Assembly (NCBI GenBank): GCA_946186575.1
Contig: CAMHNO010000027.1
Location: 1-34,651, forward strand
Direction: 5' to 3'
Source: an uncultured Prevotellaceae bacterium
GTDB taxonomy: Bacteria > Bacteroidota > Bacteroidia > Bacteroidales > Muribaculaceae
DNA length: 34,651 nucleotides
A program made the position numbers and the translations under genes. Each line of letters begins with the position of its first letter. Position 1 is the first letter of the stretch. The notes beneath the pieces were generated by a model. The model searched no databases. It was not told where the DNA came from and worked only from the letters and a program-made list of their open reading frames with translations. Positions 25,543 through 33,773 of this stretch are shown here, one piece after another.

Positions 25543-26121
25543 ATGACCGATAACACAAATTTTATCAAACTATTGCTGAGTGATGTGGAGGCGCGCATGG
25601 GGCGTGGCATGCTGAGTCCCAAGGATTTTGAGTTCTTGAGCGCAACGATTGAGGATGGCTTGAATGAGAGTGTGAGCGTGTCGACGCTCAAGCGCTTGTG
25701 GGGCTACTCGAAATACACATCAAAGCCCACGTCGAACACCCTGTCGGTACTGTGCCGGCTAGTGGGCTACCTTGACTGGGAGGACTATCAGGCTCACCGC
25801 CTTGAGAGCGATAGAACACCGAGTGCCCAGGTGCTTGGCGACAAGATCACGGTGTCCACCGACCTGAGACCTGGCGATAGAGTGCGCTTGACGTGGGCTC
25901 CACACAGGGTGTGTGACATTGAATACATGGGCGACAATGACTTTGAAGTGTTGTCGTCGCAGAACACCGGCATCAAGGCCGGCGACCGATTCACGTGCAG
26001 CCTCATCGTGAGTGGCGAACCGCTGTGGCTGAGCAACCTCAGGCAGTTTGGCAAGGCTCCGGTGGCCTATGTGTGCGGCAAGCAGGGCGGAGTGCGGTTT
26101 GAATTAATCCATAATGCATAA
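25543..26121 (+). CDS. HTH-like protein, Bacteroidetes type, encoded with a Ser/Thr kinase
   Basis: The 192-residue protein has an N-terminal domain of about 85 residues with FIKLLLSDVEARMGR, SVSTLKRLWGY and TLSVLCRLVGYLDWEDYQ. That arrangement, two short helical motifs with Leu-Trp-Gly-Tyr and Gly-Tyr-x-x-Trp, is one I associate with Bacteroidetes helix-turn-helix-like proteins of unknown role. The C-terminal part (about 95-192) is beta-rich with Gly-Asp turns (LRPGDRVRLTW, IKAGDRFTCSL) and may be a small beta-barrel sensor or target domain. The kinase gene starts 31 bases downstream, so the two probably act together, for example regulator and kinase; phosphorylation of one by the other is a guess. 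The last codons lie in a short repeat that supplies the stop. Confidence 0.8.
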   Translation: MTDNTNFIKLLLSDVEARMGRGMLSPKDFEFLSATIEDGLNESVSVSTLKRLWGYSKYTSKPTSNTLSVLCRLVGYLDWEDYQAHRLESDRTPSAQVLGDKITVSTDLRPGDRVRLTWAPHRVCDIEYMGDNDFEVLSSQNTGIKAGDRFTCSLIVSGEPLWLSNLRQFGKAPVAYVCGKQGGVRFELIHNA

Positions 26122-26140
26122 TTCACAATGCACAATTGAT
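26108..26140 (+). repeat. Short A+T-rich repeat over the HTH-like gene stop codon
   Basis: ATAATGCATAATTCACAAT is nearly the same as the sequence over the etfB stop codon (33773 to 33751, same orientation relative to the gene). In both places the repeat provides the TAA stop and fills the short gap to the next gene of the operon. Confidence 0.6.
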
Positions 26141-26152
26141 TAGATAGCTGAT

Positions 26153-27487
26153 ATGAGCTATAAAGACATTCCACATTACAGCCAGGTGTCGGGGATTGTG
26201 CCTGATGACTATGAGGGCATCGAGGCTAAGTTCACTCAGGTGAGTGAGTTGCCGTCGCTGAGCCATTGCCGTCTGGTGAAAGCCATGCGTTACGGCCGCT
26301 GGCATGTGCTCAAGGGCTTGAAGGCTGAATATTCTGGTGACCCTGCTCAAACACAGCGCCTGCGCAAAGAGCTGGAGATGATGATGAAGCTGTCGCATCC
26401 TAACATCCTGCAGGTGCATGGCATGGAGCAGGGCTGCAAGGATGCCGAGGTGGGTATGGACACGTTCATTGTGATGGAATGGGTCGACGGCGTGACACTT
26501 GGCGAATGGCTCGCCACCAATCCCAGCCTGAATCAGCGCCAGCGAGTTGCCGATGAGATGCTCGATGCCACGAGCTACATGCATCGGCAGGGTGTGGTTC
26601 ACCGCGACCTCAAGCCCGAGAACATCATGATAACGCGCAACGGAGCGAACGTGAAGATTATCGACTTTGGGCTTGCCGACAATGACCAGTACGCCGTGTT
26701 TAAGAATCCTGCTGGCACCGAGCAGTATATCGCCCCTGAGCAATTAAACTCTAACGTTGCCGACTCGCGCAACGACATCTACAGCTTGGGCATAGTGCTG
26801 AATCTCATGCACATGGGCAGCATCTATAAAGGAGTGGTGAAGAAATGCCTGATGCCCATCAGTGCCCGCTATCAGAGTGTGGATGAGATAAGGGAGGATC
26901 TTGAACGCAGCAAGCGGCGCCGCCGGCATGCTCGCGTTGCAGGCTTTGCGATTGCGGTGTCGCTCGTGATTGCGAGCATCTTGCTGGGGCTTGGTTACGC
27001 CGGCCGTCAAAAGCTGGAGAATCCATCGGGCAACTTCACGTTCCGCGACACTAACGATTTTGTCCACACCAACTGGGATAATGCCACATCGACCAACACG
27101 TCGGTTCAATATGATGGTGAGAACAAAGCAAACATAAGGCTCACATCAGACTATCGCTTTAACGGTAACACGTGGGTAAGCGGTGAACTTGGGTTTGGCT
27201 GTTTCCGCAATATGGACAAATTAGAAAATGTGACACTTGACCCACCAAGCTTCGGCGTTCAAAAAGGCTCCTTCAAGGGTTGTAAGAGCCTTAAAAGTAT
27301 CACTATGCCTAATATCATTCATCCTCCATACATTGGCAACGGCGGCTGGGTGACGGTGATTGACTCAATCTTCGAGCCTTACCATTATGAGCGCGTAACC
27401 CTCTATGTGCCTGACCCCGAGATGTTGCGCAACGATGCCTCATGGCGCAAGTTCAAGCACATTGAGCAATATCGCCCCCATCAATGA
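26153..27487 (+). CDS. Membrane Ser/Thr protein kinase with BspA-LRR-like outer domain
   Basis: This 444-residue protein is a Hanks-type kinase anchored in the inner membrane. Kinase domain, residues about 25-250: Lys54 in HVLKGLK, Glu73 as the probable helix-C glutamate, catalytic loop HRDLKPEN at 150-157, DFG at 171-173 and APE at 194-196, so it should be active. The usual glycine-rich loop is not visible, and the part after APE is short. A basic segment (KRRRRHAR) leads to one transmembrane helix (about 263-283). The periplasmic domain (about 285-444) has LRR_5/BspA-like pieces (CFRNMDKLENVTL, SFKGCKSLKSITMPN) and a BspA-type cap (LYVPDPEMLRNDASWRKF), suggesting ligand sensing. It is the second gene of an operon with the HTH-like protein and overlaps convergent miaA by 7 bases. 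Confidence 0.9.
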   Translation: MSYKDIPHYSQVSGIVPDDYEGIEAKFTQVSELPSLSHCRLVKAMRYGRWHVLKGLKAEYSGDPAQTQRLRKELEMMMKLSHPNILQVHGMEQGCKDAEVGMDTFIVMEWVDGVTLGEWLATNPSLNQRQRVADEMLDATSYMHRQGVVHRDLKPENIMITRNGANVKIIDFGLADNDQYAVFKNPAGTEQYIAPEQLNSNVADSRNDIYSLGIVLNLMHMGSIYKGVVKKCLMPISARYQSVDEIREDLERSKRRRRHARVAGFAIAVSLVIASILLGLGYAGRQKLENPSGNFTFRDTNDFVHTNWDNATSTNTSVQYDGENKANIRLTSDYRFNGNTWVSGELGFGCFRNMDKLENVTLDPPSFGVQKGSFKGCKSLKSITMPNIIHPPYIGNGGWVTVIDSIFEPYHYERVTLYVPDPEMLRNDASWRKFKHIEQYRPHQ

Positions 27488-28383
27488 CGTTGCGATAACT
27501 CTAAAGCGGCTGCTATGAAGTCGTGGTTGGGCATGTTGTAGGGCAGCCAGTGGATGTGGGTGCCTCGGCGCTCCATTCCCCGGAACCAGGTCATCTGCCG
27601 CTTGGCGAACTGGTGGATGGCAGTTTCGAGTTGGGTGAACATCTCGTCATAGCTTAATTTGCCGATTGCGTAGAGCGTCAAGTATTTGTATTCCAATCCG
27701 TAATAGATTAAATCTTCGGGGGCAATTCCACCCGAGATGAGGCGGCGCACCTCGTCGACCATGCCGGCATCGAGCCGTGCCTGCAGACGTTGGGTGATGC
27801 GCTGGCGGCGTGTGTCGCGGTCGATGTCGATGCCAATGACCACGGCATCGGTGAGCGGATGTGGCTCGGTCTGCGCCTTGAGGTGCGGATTGTGGTGGTA
27901 GTACATGGCAATCTCGATGGCGCGGATGGCTCGCTTGGGGGTGTCGATGTCGCTGTTGTTGCGCAGCGTCTTGTAGCGCTTGAGAATGGCGGTGAGCTCG
28001 TCGAGGCTCTTGGTGCTCAACTCCTCGCGCAGCTCTCGGTTCTCGGGCACTGGCGGCAGCGCAATGCCCTTGACCACGCTCTCGACATACATTCCCGTGC
28101 CTCCACACAAGACAACGGGCTTGCCACGGCGGGTGATGTGGTCGTAGCAAGCCTGGTAGTCGCGCAAGTACTCGTAGAGGTTGTACTTATAGCCGGCCTC
28201 GCAAATGTCAATCATGTGGTAAGGCACGTCGCCATACTCGTCCAGGTCCTTGCCAGTTCCCAGATCCATGCCGCGGTAGAGCTGGCGCGAGTCGGCGCTG
28301 ATGATTTCGCCGCCTATAGCGCGGGCAAGGGCTACCGCCTTGCCCGTCTTGCCCGAAGCCGTTGGTCCTGTGATAACAATCAT
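27481..28383 (-). CDS. miaA: tRNA dimethylallyltransferase MiaA
   Basis: MiaA adds a dimethylallyl group to A37 of tRNAs reading codons that start with U. The 300-residue protein has the P-loop GPTASGKT at residues 6-13, the conserved SADSRQLYRGMDLGTGK at 29-45, GGTGMYVESVVKG near 94-106 and the C-terminal segment QFAKRQMTWFRGM. The start at 28383 places the P-loop at the normal distance. The 3' end overlaps the convergent kinase gene by 7 bases. Upstream lies a 9-bp tandem repeat in the short gap to the DPP IV gene, which is in the same direction, so the two may be co-transcribed. Confidence 0.95.
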   Translation of the reverse strand: MIVITGPTASGKTGKAVALARAIGGEIISADSRQLYRGMDLGTGKDLDEYGDVPYHMIDICEAGYKYNLYEYLRDYQACYDHITRRGKPVVLCGGTGMYVESVVKGIALPPVPENRELREELSTKSLDELTAILKRYKTLRNNSDIDTPKRAIRAIEIAMYYHHNPHLKAQTEPHPLTDAVVIGIDIDRDTRRQRITQRLQARLDAGMVDEVRRLISGGIAPEDLIYYGLEYKYLTLYAIGKLSYDEMFTQLETAIHQFAKRQMTWFRGMERRGTHIHWLPYNMPNHDFIAAALELSQRH

Positions 28384-28405
28384 GGTTGCCTCTATTGATA
28401 GTGGG

Positions 28406-28459
28406 TATAGTGACTATAGTGACTATAGTGACTATAGTGACTATAGTAATTATAGTGAC
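28406..28459. repeat. 9-bp tandem repeat, six units
   Basis: Six direct units of TATAGTGAC (the fifth has TAAT in place of TGAC) lie in the 83-base gap between the DPP IV stop and the miaA start. Each junction forms the palindrome ACTATAGT, so the array is a row of palindromes one base apart. Copy number could vary between strains. Confidence 0.9.
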
Positions 28460-28466
28460 TACAATT

Positions 28467-30656
28467 TTATTTCTTGAGGTTCTGGTCAAAGAAGTTGAGC
28501 ACTCGCTGGTAGAGTGGCAGTCGCACTCCGCAGCCGTTGATGCTGTGGTTCATGTTGGGGTAGACCATCATCTCAAACTGCTGTCCCTCGCTGTGCAGCT
28601 TGGCGATGTACTGCATTGAGTTGACGATGCGCACGTTGTCGTCGGCGCTGCCAAACATGAGCAGCAATTTGCCCTTGAGTTTGCCAGTGAGGTCGAGAGG
28701 CGCGTAGTTGTAGCCGTTGGGGTTCTCGTCGGGGGTGAGCATGAATCGCTCGGTGTAGATGCTGTCGTAGAACTTCCATGAGGTGACGGGTGCTATGGCC
28801 ACGCCGCAGGCGTAGCGGCTGTCGTCTTGCGACATTGCCATGAGAGTCTCAAAGCCCCCGAAGCTCCATCCCCAGATGCCAATGCGGTCGGGGTCGACAT
28901 AGGGCTGCTGGGCCATGTAGCGCGCCGCCGCGAGCTGGTCTTCGGTCTCGTGGCGCCCCAGGTTGAGGTAAATGGCCTTGAGAAACTCCTTGTCACGGCC
29001 ACCAGTGCCGCGTCCGTCTACGCATGCAATCACATAGCCTTGCATGGCGAAATACTCTTCCCACTCCATCTTCCACTTGTCGAGCACTTGTTGCGAGCCA
29101 GGACCGCTATACTGCGACATGATGCATGGATATTTCTTGCTTGGGTCGAAGTTGGTGGGCTTTATGATGTAGCCGTTGAGCATGTCGCCGTTGTCGTTCA
29201 TCATCGAGAAGAACTCGCGACGTGGAATCTCGCTCGAGGTGTAACGTGCGGTATATTCTTCGTTGAGCTGCAAGTTGCGCACTGGCTTGCCGTCGATGCT
29301 GTAGAGCACGAACTGGTCGGGGGTGGTGGCGTTGCTGAAGCGGCGAATGTAGTAGGTGAAGTCGCTGTTGAAGCTTGCGCTGTAGGTGCCATTACCCTGA
29401 GTGAGTTCGGTGATTTGTCCTGTTGTCTCGTTGGCGCAGCGAATGGTGCGGCGCAGAGCACCCTCTCGGCCTGGGCGGGTTGACTGGAAGTAGAAGAGAC
29501 GTCGAGCCTTGTCGTAGCCATAGAATGCTGTGACGTTGTAGTCGCCACTCGATATTTGCTTCACCAGCTTGCCCTCATAGTTGTATTTATACAGGTGGTT
29601 GTGTCCGTCGCGGTTGCTCATCACCACGAAGAACGAGTCGTAATACTTAACTCCAGTTGCTGCATCTTCACCAATCCACATGTCGCTGTGCTCGTCGTAG
29701 ATTTCCTCGGAGTTGCCGGTAGTGGGGTCGACCGAATAGATGTTCATGCGATTTTGGGCGCGGTTAAGTTTTACCACCATGAGCGAGGAGCTTGGTGCCG
29801 AGTTGAAGCGAATGTCGGGGATGTAGTCCTCATCCTTGAGCGGAAGTTCAATCTTGCTAAGCTTGCCGTCGTGTATGTCGTAGCACATCACACTCACGAT
29901 AGAGTTCTGCTCGCCGGCAGCCGGATACTTGTAGTCGTAGCGTCCTGGATGCAGGCGGTAGTCGGGATTGGGGTTGCACTCGCCTTCATAGAGCTCCATG
30001 GAGCACATGGGCACCTTCGACTCGTCGAATCTGATGAAAGCCAGGTATCTGCCGTCGGGCGACCAGGCAAATGAGTTCAGGATGCCAAATTCCTCCTGGT
30101 AGACCCAGTCGGGGACGGCGTTGATTATTTCGTTCTGCTTGCCGTCGGTGGTGACCTGGATGGTTGCACCGCTCTGAGTGTGCTTGATGTAGACGTTGTT
30201 GTCGCGCACGTAGGCCACTTGGTATCCATCGGGCGCGAGCGTGGCAATTTGCTCGCCGCCTTCCTCGGTGAGTGGATAAAGTTTGTTCTGGTCTATGTCG
30301 TAGACGTAATGGTTGGCCGTGAACGAGTAGCGGTAGATGGGTTTGCTCTCGGTCCAGAGCAAGATGCGCTTCTCGTCGGCCGACATGGTGTAACCTTGCC
30401 AGTAGGTTATGTTGTTGCCTGGAATCTTAGAGTTGTCGAAGAAAGTGGTAACGTCTTTTTCCTTCTTGTAGCTGTGCTTAGAAATAGTGGTGCCATACTG
30501 GTTGAACTGGTAGTAGTAACGTCCGTCGAGTGCTGGTTGGCTTGATGGAATGCCCTTTACCCGCGCTCCACTGAGCACAAAATCATCTAATTCAAAGGCC
30601 GTTGCCGTCGAGCAGCATAGCAAGGCTGCTACTGCAGTGAAAAATAATTGTTTCAT
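28467..30656 (-). CDS. Dipeptidyl peptidase IV, S9B family, exported
   Basis: This serine peptidase removes X-Pro and X-Ala dipeptides from peptide N termini in the periplasm. The ATG at 30656 gives a signal peptide (about residues 1-20, ending STATA) and 729 residues; the frame continues 62 codons upstream, but through a TATTTTTG promoter element. An eight-bladed propeller (about 40-480) contains the DPP IV Glu pair at 188-189 in DWVYQEEF, which binds the substrate amino end. The alpha/beta-hydrolase domain has Ser598 in GWSFGGF, Asp672 in SADDN and His704 in MNHSI. All catalytic residues are present. DPP IV of gut Bacteroidetes is known to act on host peptides and diet-derived peptides. It lies upstream of miaA in the same direction. 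Confidence 0.95.
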   Translation of the reverse strand: MKQLFFTAVAALLCCSTATAFELDDFVLSGARVKGIPSSQPALDGRYYYQFNQYGTTISKHSYKKEKDVTTFFDNSKIPGNNITYWQGYTMSADEKRILLWTESKPIYRYSFTANHYVYDIDQNKLYPLTEEGGEQIATLAPDGYQVAYVRDNNVYIKHTQSGATIQVTTDGKQNEIINAVPDWVYQEEFGILNSFAWSPDGRYLAFIRFDESKVPMCSMELYEGECNPNPDYRLHPGRYDYKYPAAGEQNSIVSVMCYDIHDGKLSKIELPLKDEDYIPDIRFNSAPSSSLMVVKLNRAQNRMNIYSVDPTTGNSEEIYDEHSDMWIGEDAATGVKYYDSFFVVMSNRDGHNHLYKYNYEGKLVKQISSGDYNVTAFYGYDKARRLFYFQSTRPGREGALRRTIRCANETTGQITELTQGNGTYSASFNSDFTYYIRRFSNATTPDQFVLYSIDGKPVRNLQLNEEYTARYTSSEIPRREFFSMMNDNGDMLNGYIIKPTNFDPSKKYPCIMSQYSGPGSQQVLDKWKMEWEEYFAMQGYVIACVDGRGTGGRDKEFLKAIYLNLGRHETEDQLAAARYMAQQPYVDPDRIGIWGWSFGGFETLMAMSQDDSRYACGVAIAPVTSWKFYDSIYTERFMLTPDENPNGYNYAPLDLTGKLKGKLLLMFGSADDNVRIVNSMQYIAKLHSEGQQFEMMVYPNMNHSINGCGVRLPLYQRVLNFFDQNLKK

Positions 30657-30690
30657 ATCAATAAAATAGGTGTTAGTTTTTTTCTGGTTA

Positions 30691-30721
30691 CAAAAATAGC
30701 TATTTTTTTTGGTCAAGCAAT
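30691..30721 (-). promoter_or_regulatory. Promoter of the DPP IV gene
   Basis: TATTTTTG (30698 to 30691, minus strand) matches TAnnTTTG, with ATTG 19 bases upstream (30721-30718). The leader to the ATG at 30656 is about 30 bases, which supports that start over upstream ATGs. Confidence 0.55.
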
Positions 30722-30828
30722 GAAGGTAAAAGATTTTTATAAATTCAATTGCCAATATTACCCGCATGGCGATGTTTGGCGCGAGCGACTCACATTGACT
30801 TGGTGTCAGGTCATAAAAGCTGAATCGA

Positions 30829-30854
30829 GAGCCGCGCATCAATTATGGCGGCTC
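30829..30854 (-). terminator. Weak hairpin after the acyl-CoA dehydrogenase gene
   Basis: GAGCCGC and GCGGCTC pair over a 12-base loop, 37 bases past the stop on the minus strand. The following sequence has only a CTTTTATG tract, so this is a weak candidate. Confidence 0.4.
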
Positions 30855-30890
30855 CCAATTCGCGTTATATACAGCTTTCTCAGAATGTAT

Positions 30891-32597
30891 TTACTCCTGG
30901 GCGTAGAGAGCAGCCTCGTCGGGGGTGAAGTTGCCGATGAACTTCACGTTGGCTTCGAGGCGTGCCTCGGCATAGCGCACGTAGGTTTCGGCCGATTGCT
31001 TGAAGAGTTCTGGTTCGCGGCTGGCATCGTTGCACAGCAAGTAGCTCATGATTGTCCATGCTGCCATCTCCACCAAGCGGCGGGCGTGGAAGGTGGTGTA
31101 GTCGGGATTGTCAAAGCTCTTAACCTTCTCAACAGCTTGCTCATATTGCTCCATCATCTTGTCGATGCGTGCCTTGAGTGGGGCAACTTCGTCGCTATAC
31201 TGACCCTGGGCATACTCCTTCATCTGAGCCAGATAGGTGCCAGTGGTCACGTGGCGAATTGCAGCCACTACCTGCAGCTGTGTGGTTCCCTCGTAGATGT
31301 TCATGATGCGTGCGTCGCGATAGAGTCGCTCGCAGGTGTAGTCGCGCATGAAGCCGCTGCCGCCGTGAATCTGGATGCAGTCGTAGGCGGTTTGATTGGC
31401 ATATTCGCTCGACGAGGCCTTCGACAGTGGCGTGAAGGCATCGGCCAGGCGGTTGTATTGTTTCATCTCGGCGCGCTCCTCGGGGGTGAGCTTGCGCTCG
31501 CGTGAAATCTGCTCCCAAATCTTGTAGATGTCGACAAAACGAGCTGTCTCGTAGAGTATGGCTCGTGCCGCGTCGAGCTTTGCCTTGATGTTGGTAATCA
31601 TCTCAGCCACAGCAGGGAAGGTGATGATGGCATGGCCAAACTGCTCACGGCTGCGGGCATAGTCGATAGCCTCGTTGTAGGCTGCCTGGCACAGACCCAC
31701 ACTCTGAGCGGTGATGCCCAGGCGGGCACCGTTCATGAGCGACATCACATACTTGATGAGGCCCAGGCGGCGCGAGCCGCAAAGCTCGGCTTTGGCATTC
31801 TTGAACACAAGCTCGCAAGTGGGGCTGCCGTGGATGCCCATCTTGTCCTCGATGCGGCGCACTGTCACGCCACCATTGCGCTTGTCGTAGATAAACATCG
31901 ACAGGCCGCGGCCGTCGTGGCTGCCCTCCTCGCTGCGCGCGAGCACCAGATGGATGTCGCTGTCGCCGTTGGTGATAAAGCGCTTCACGCCGTTCAGACG
32001 CCAAGTGCCGTCCTCGTCTTGAGTGGCCTTGAGCATCACGCTCTGCAGGTCGCTGCCGGCGTCGGGCTCGGTGAGGTCCATCGACATGGTCTCACCAGCA
32101 CACACGCGGGGAATGTAGCGCTGGAACTGGTCTTCGTCGCCAGCCTCAAACAGGGTGTCGATGCAGCTCTGCAGGCTCCACACGTTCTGGAAACCGGCGT
32201 CGGCTTGAGCAATCATCTCGCTCATCATCGAGAAAGTGACGTTAGGCAGGTTCAGACCGCCATACTTGCGAGGCATCGACACGCCATAAAGGCCTGCCTT
32301 GCGAGTGACATCAAGGTTCTCCTTGGTCTTGCTGGCATAGTCAACGCGGCCGCCCGCATGGTGTGGACCTTCCTTGTCGACGCTCTCGGCGTTGGGCGCC
32401 AGCACCTCGGCAGCAATCTCACCGGTGATCTCAAGAATCTTATCGTAGGAGTCGATAGCATCCTCGTAATCTACTGGTGCATAGTCAAACTCCTGGCTCT
32501 GAGTGTAGTCACGCTCTTTCATGCCCACGATTTTCTCCATCAAGGGGTGGCGCAGGTGATACTGCAGAGCTTTATTGTCTTTATAAAAATTTGCCAT
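30891..32597 (-). CDS. Acyl-CoA dehydrogenase
   Basis: This FAD enzyme oxidises an acyl-CoA at the alpha-beta bond, or reduces the enoyl-CoA, exchanging electrons with the electron-transfer flavoprotein. The 568-residue length is that of the long form, with an extra N-terminal helix region (residues 1-50) and an extra C-terminal domain after about 455. Visible motifs are SMDLTEPDAGSDL at about 172-184, GVKRFITNGD at 203-212, the RSREQFG segment at 315-321, QIHGGSGFMRDY at 409-420 and the catalytic Glu436 in IYEGTTQLQ. It is the third gene of an etfB-etfA-dehydrogenase operon. The acyl substrate is unknown; no thiolase or enoyl-CoA hydratase gene is beside it. Confidence 0.94.
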   Translation of the reverse strand: MANFYKDNKALQYHLRHPLMEKIVGMKERDYTQSQEFDYAPVDYEDAIDSYDKILEITGEIAAEVLAPNAESVDKEGPHHAGGRVDYASKTKENLDVTRKAGLYGVSMPRKYGGLNLPNVTFSMMSEMIAQADAGFQNVWSLQSCIDTLFEAGDEDQFQRYIPRVCAGETMSMDLTEPDAGSDLQSVMLKATQDEDGTWRLNGVKRFITNGDSDIHLVLARSEEGSHDGRGLSMFIYDKRNGGVTVRRIEDKMGIHGSPTCELVFKNAKAELCGSRRLGLIKYVMSLMNGARLGITAQSVGLCQAAYNEAIDYARSREQFGHAIITFPAVAEMITNIKAKLDAARAILYETARFVDIYKIWEQISRERKLTPEERAEMKQYNRLADAFTPLSKASSSEYANQTAYDCIQIHGGSGFMRDYTCERLYRDARIMNIYEGTTQLQVVAAIRHVTTGTYLAQMKEYAQGQYSDEVAPLKARIDKMMEQYEQAVEKVKSFDNPDYTTFHARRLVEMAAWTIMSYLLCNDASREPELFKQSAETYVRYAEARLEANVKFIGNFTPDEAALYAQE

Positions 32598-32705
32598 AAA
32601 TATTTTATATGTTAAGAGTCAAATGCAAGTGACATGTTTAATGTGTTTTAATGTAAAAAATTTTCGAAGAAAAAAACTTAAAACTTGCCACTTAACACTT
32701 ATGAC

Positions 32706-33734
32706 TTATTTTGAGTTTTTCTTGTAATACTTGATTAGTTTGGGGATAATCTCCTCGAGATTGCCGGTGATTACGTAGTCGGCAATAGAGTTGATGGGAG
32801 CGTTGGGGTCATTGTTGATTGAGATGATAATCGAGCTCTCGTTCATGCCTGCAACGTGTTGAATCTGGCCCGAGATACCACAAGCTATGTAGAGCTTGGG
32901 GCGCACGGTGACACCAGTTTGACCAATCTGACGCTCATGCTCGCAGAAACCGGCATCCACGGCGGCGCGGCTTGCGCCCACCTCACCGCCAAGCACGTCG
33001 GCGAGTTGGAAAATGAGGTCGAAGTTCTCCTTGCTGCCCACGCCGTAGCCGCCAGCCACGATGATGGGCGAGTTCTTGATGTTGATTTTTGACTTCTCCA
33101 CCTCGCGGTCGATGATCTTGACGATAAAGCTCGCGGGGTCAACATATTTGTTGGCATCGAGGTTGATGACCTCACCCTTGTGGTTGGGGTCGAAAATCTC
33201 TTTCTTCATCACGCCCTCGCGCACGGTGGCCATTTGAGGACGGTGCTCGGGATTGACAATGGTTGCCACAATGTTGCCGCCAAAGGCTGGACGAATCTGG
33301 TAAAGCAGGTCCTTGTACTCGGTCTTGCTGATTGGGTCGGTGTGGTTGCCTATCTCAAGGGCGGTGCAGTCGGCGGTGAGACCACTGCTCAGGCACGACG
33401 AAACTCGTGGTCCCAGGTCGCGGCCAATCACGGTAGCGCCCATCAGGCAGATTTGTGGCTCTATTTCCTTGAAGAGGTTGATAACAACCGAAGAGTGGGG
33501 GAGTGATGTGTAAGGATAGAGGCGCTCGTCCTCAACCTTGTAGACCACGTCAACACCGTATGGGAAGAGCTGATTTTCTATGCCATCGAGTTTGTCGCCC
33601 AGAATCAGTGCCTCGAGCTTCACACCCAAGCGAGTGGCGAGGGTGCGTCCCTTGGTCAACAACTCTAAACTCACGTCGGCCACGCGGCCGTCGTCAAACT
33701 CGCAGTAAACTACTAAATTATTCTTGTCGTTCAT
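32706..33734 (-). CDS. etfA: Electron transfer flavoprotein alpha subunit
   Basis: EtfA binds FAD and carries electrons between acyl-CoA dehydrogenase and the redox pool, together with EtfB. The 342-residue protein has the N-terminal alpha/beta domain and, in the C-terminal half, the FAD-binding motifs GGYGVGSKENF, GASRAAVDAGF, RQIGQTGVTVRPKLYIACG, then GISGQIQHVAGM. It starts 33 bases after the etfB stop. A 108-base gap separates it from the dehydrogenase; the gap begins with a run of AAGT-type direct repeats that include the stop codon and then a T-rich tract, and shows no gene. Whether the pair is of the ordinary or the electron-bifurcating type is not decided here. Confidence 0.96.
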   Translation of the reverse strand: MNDKNNLVVYCEFDDGRVADVSLELLTKGRTLATRLGVKLEALILGDKLDGIENQLFPYGVDVVYKVEDERLYPYTSLPHSSVVINLFKEIEPQICLMGATVIGRDLGPRVSSCLSSGLTADCTALEIGNHTDPISKTEYKDLLYQIRPAFGGNIVATIVNPEHRPQMATVREGVMKKEIFDPNHKGEVINLDANKYVDPASFIVKIIDREVEKSKINIKNSPIIVAGGYGVGSKENFDLIFQLADVLGGEVGASRAAVDAGFCEHERQIGQTGVTVRPKLYIACGISGQIQHVAGMNESSIIISINNDPNAPINSIADYVITGNLEEIIPKLIKYYKKNSK

Positions 33735-33750
33735 AGTTTCTCGTTTCTGT

Positions 33751-33773
33751 AAATTGTGAATTGTGCATTATCC
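33751..33773 (-). repeat. Short A+T-rich repeat over the etfB stop codon
   Basis: Read on the minus strand, ATAATGCACAATTCACAAT is nearly identical to the repeat over the HTH-like gene stop at 26108-26140. It supplies the etfB TAA stop (33770-33768) and reaches into the 33-base gap before etfA. Confidence 0.6.
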
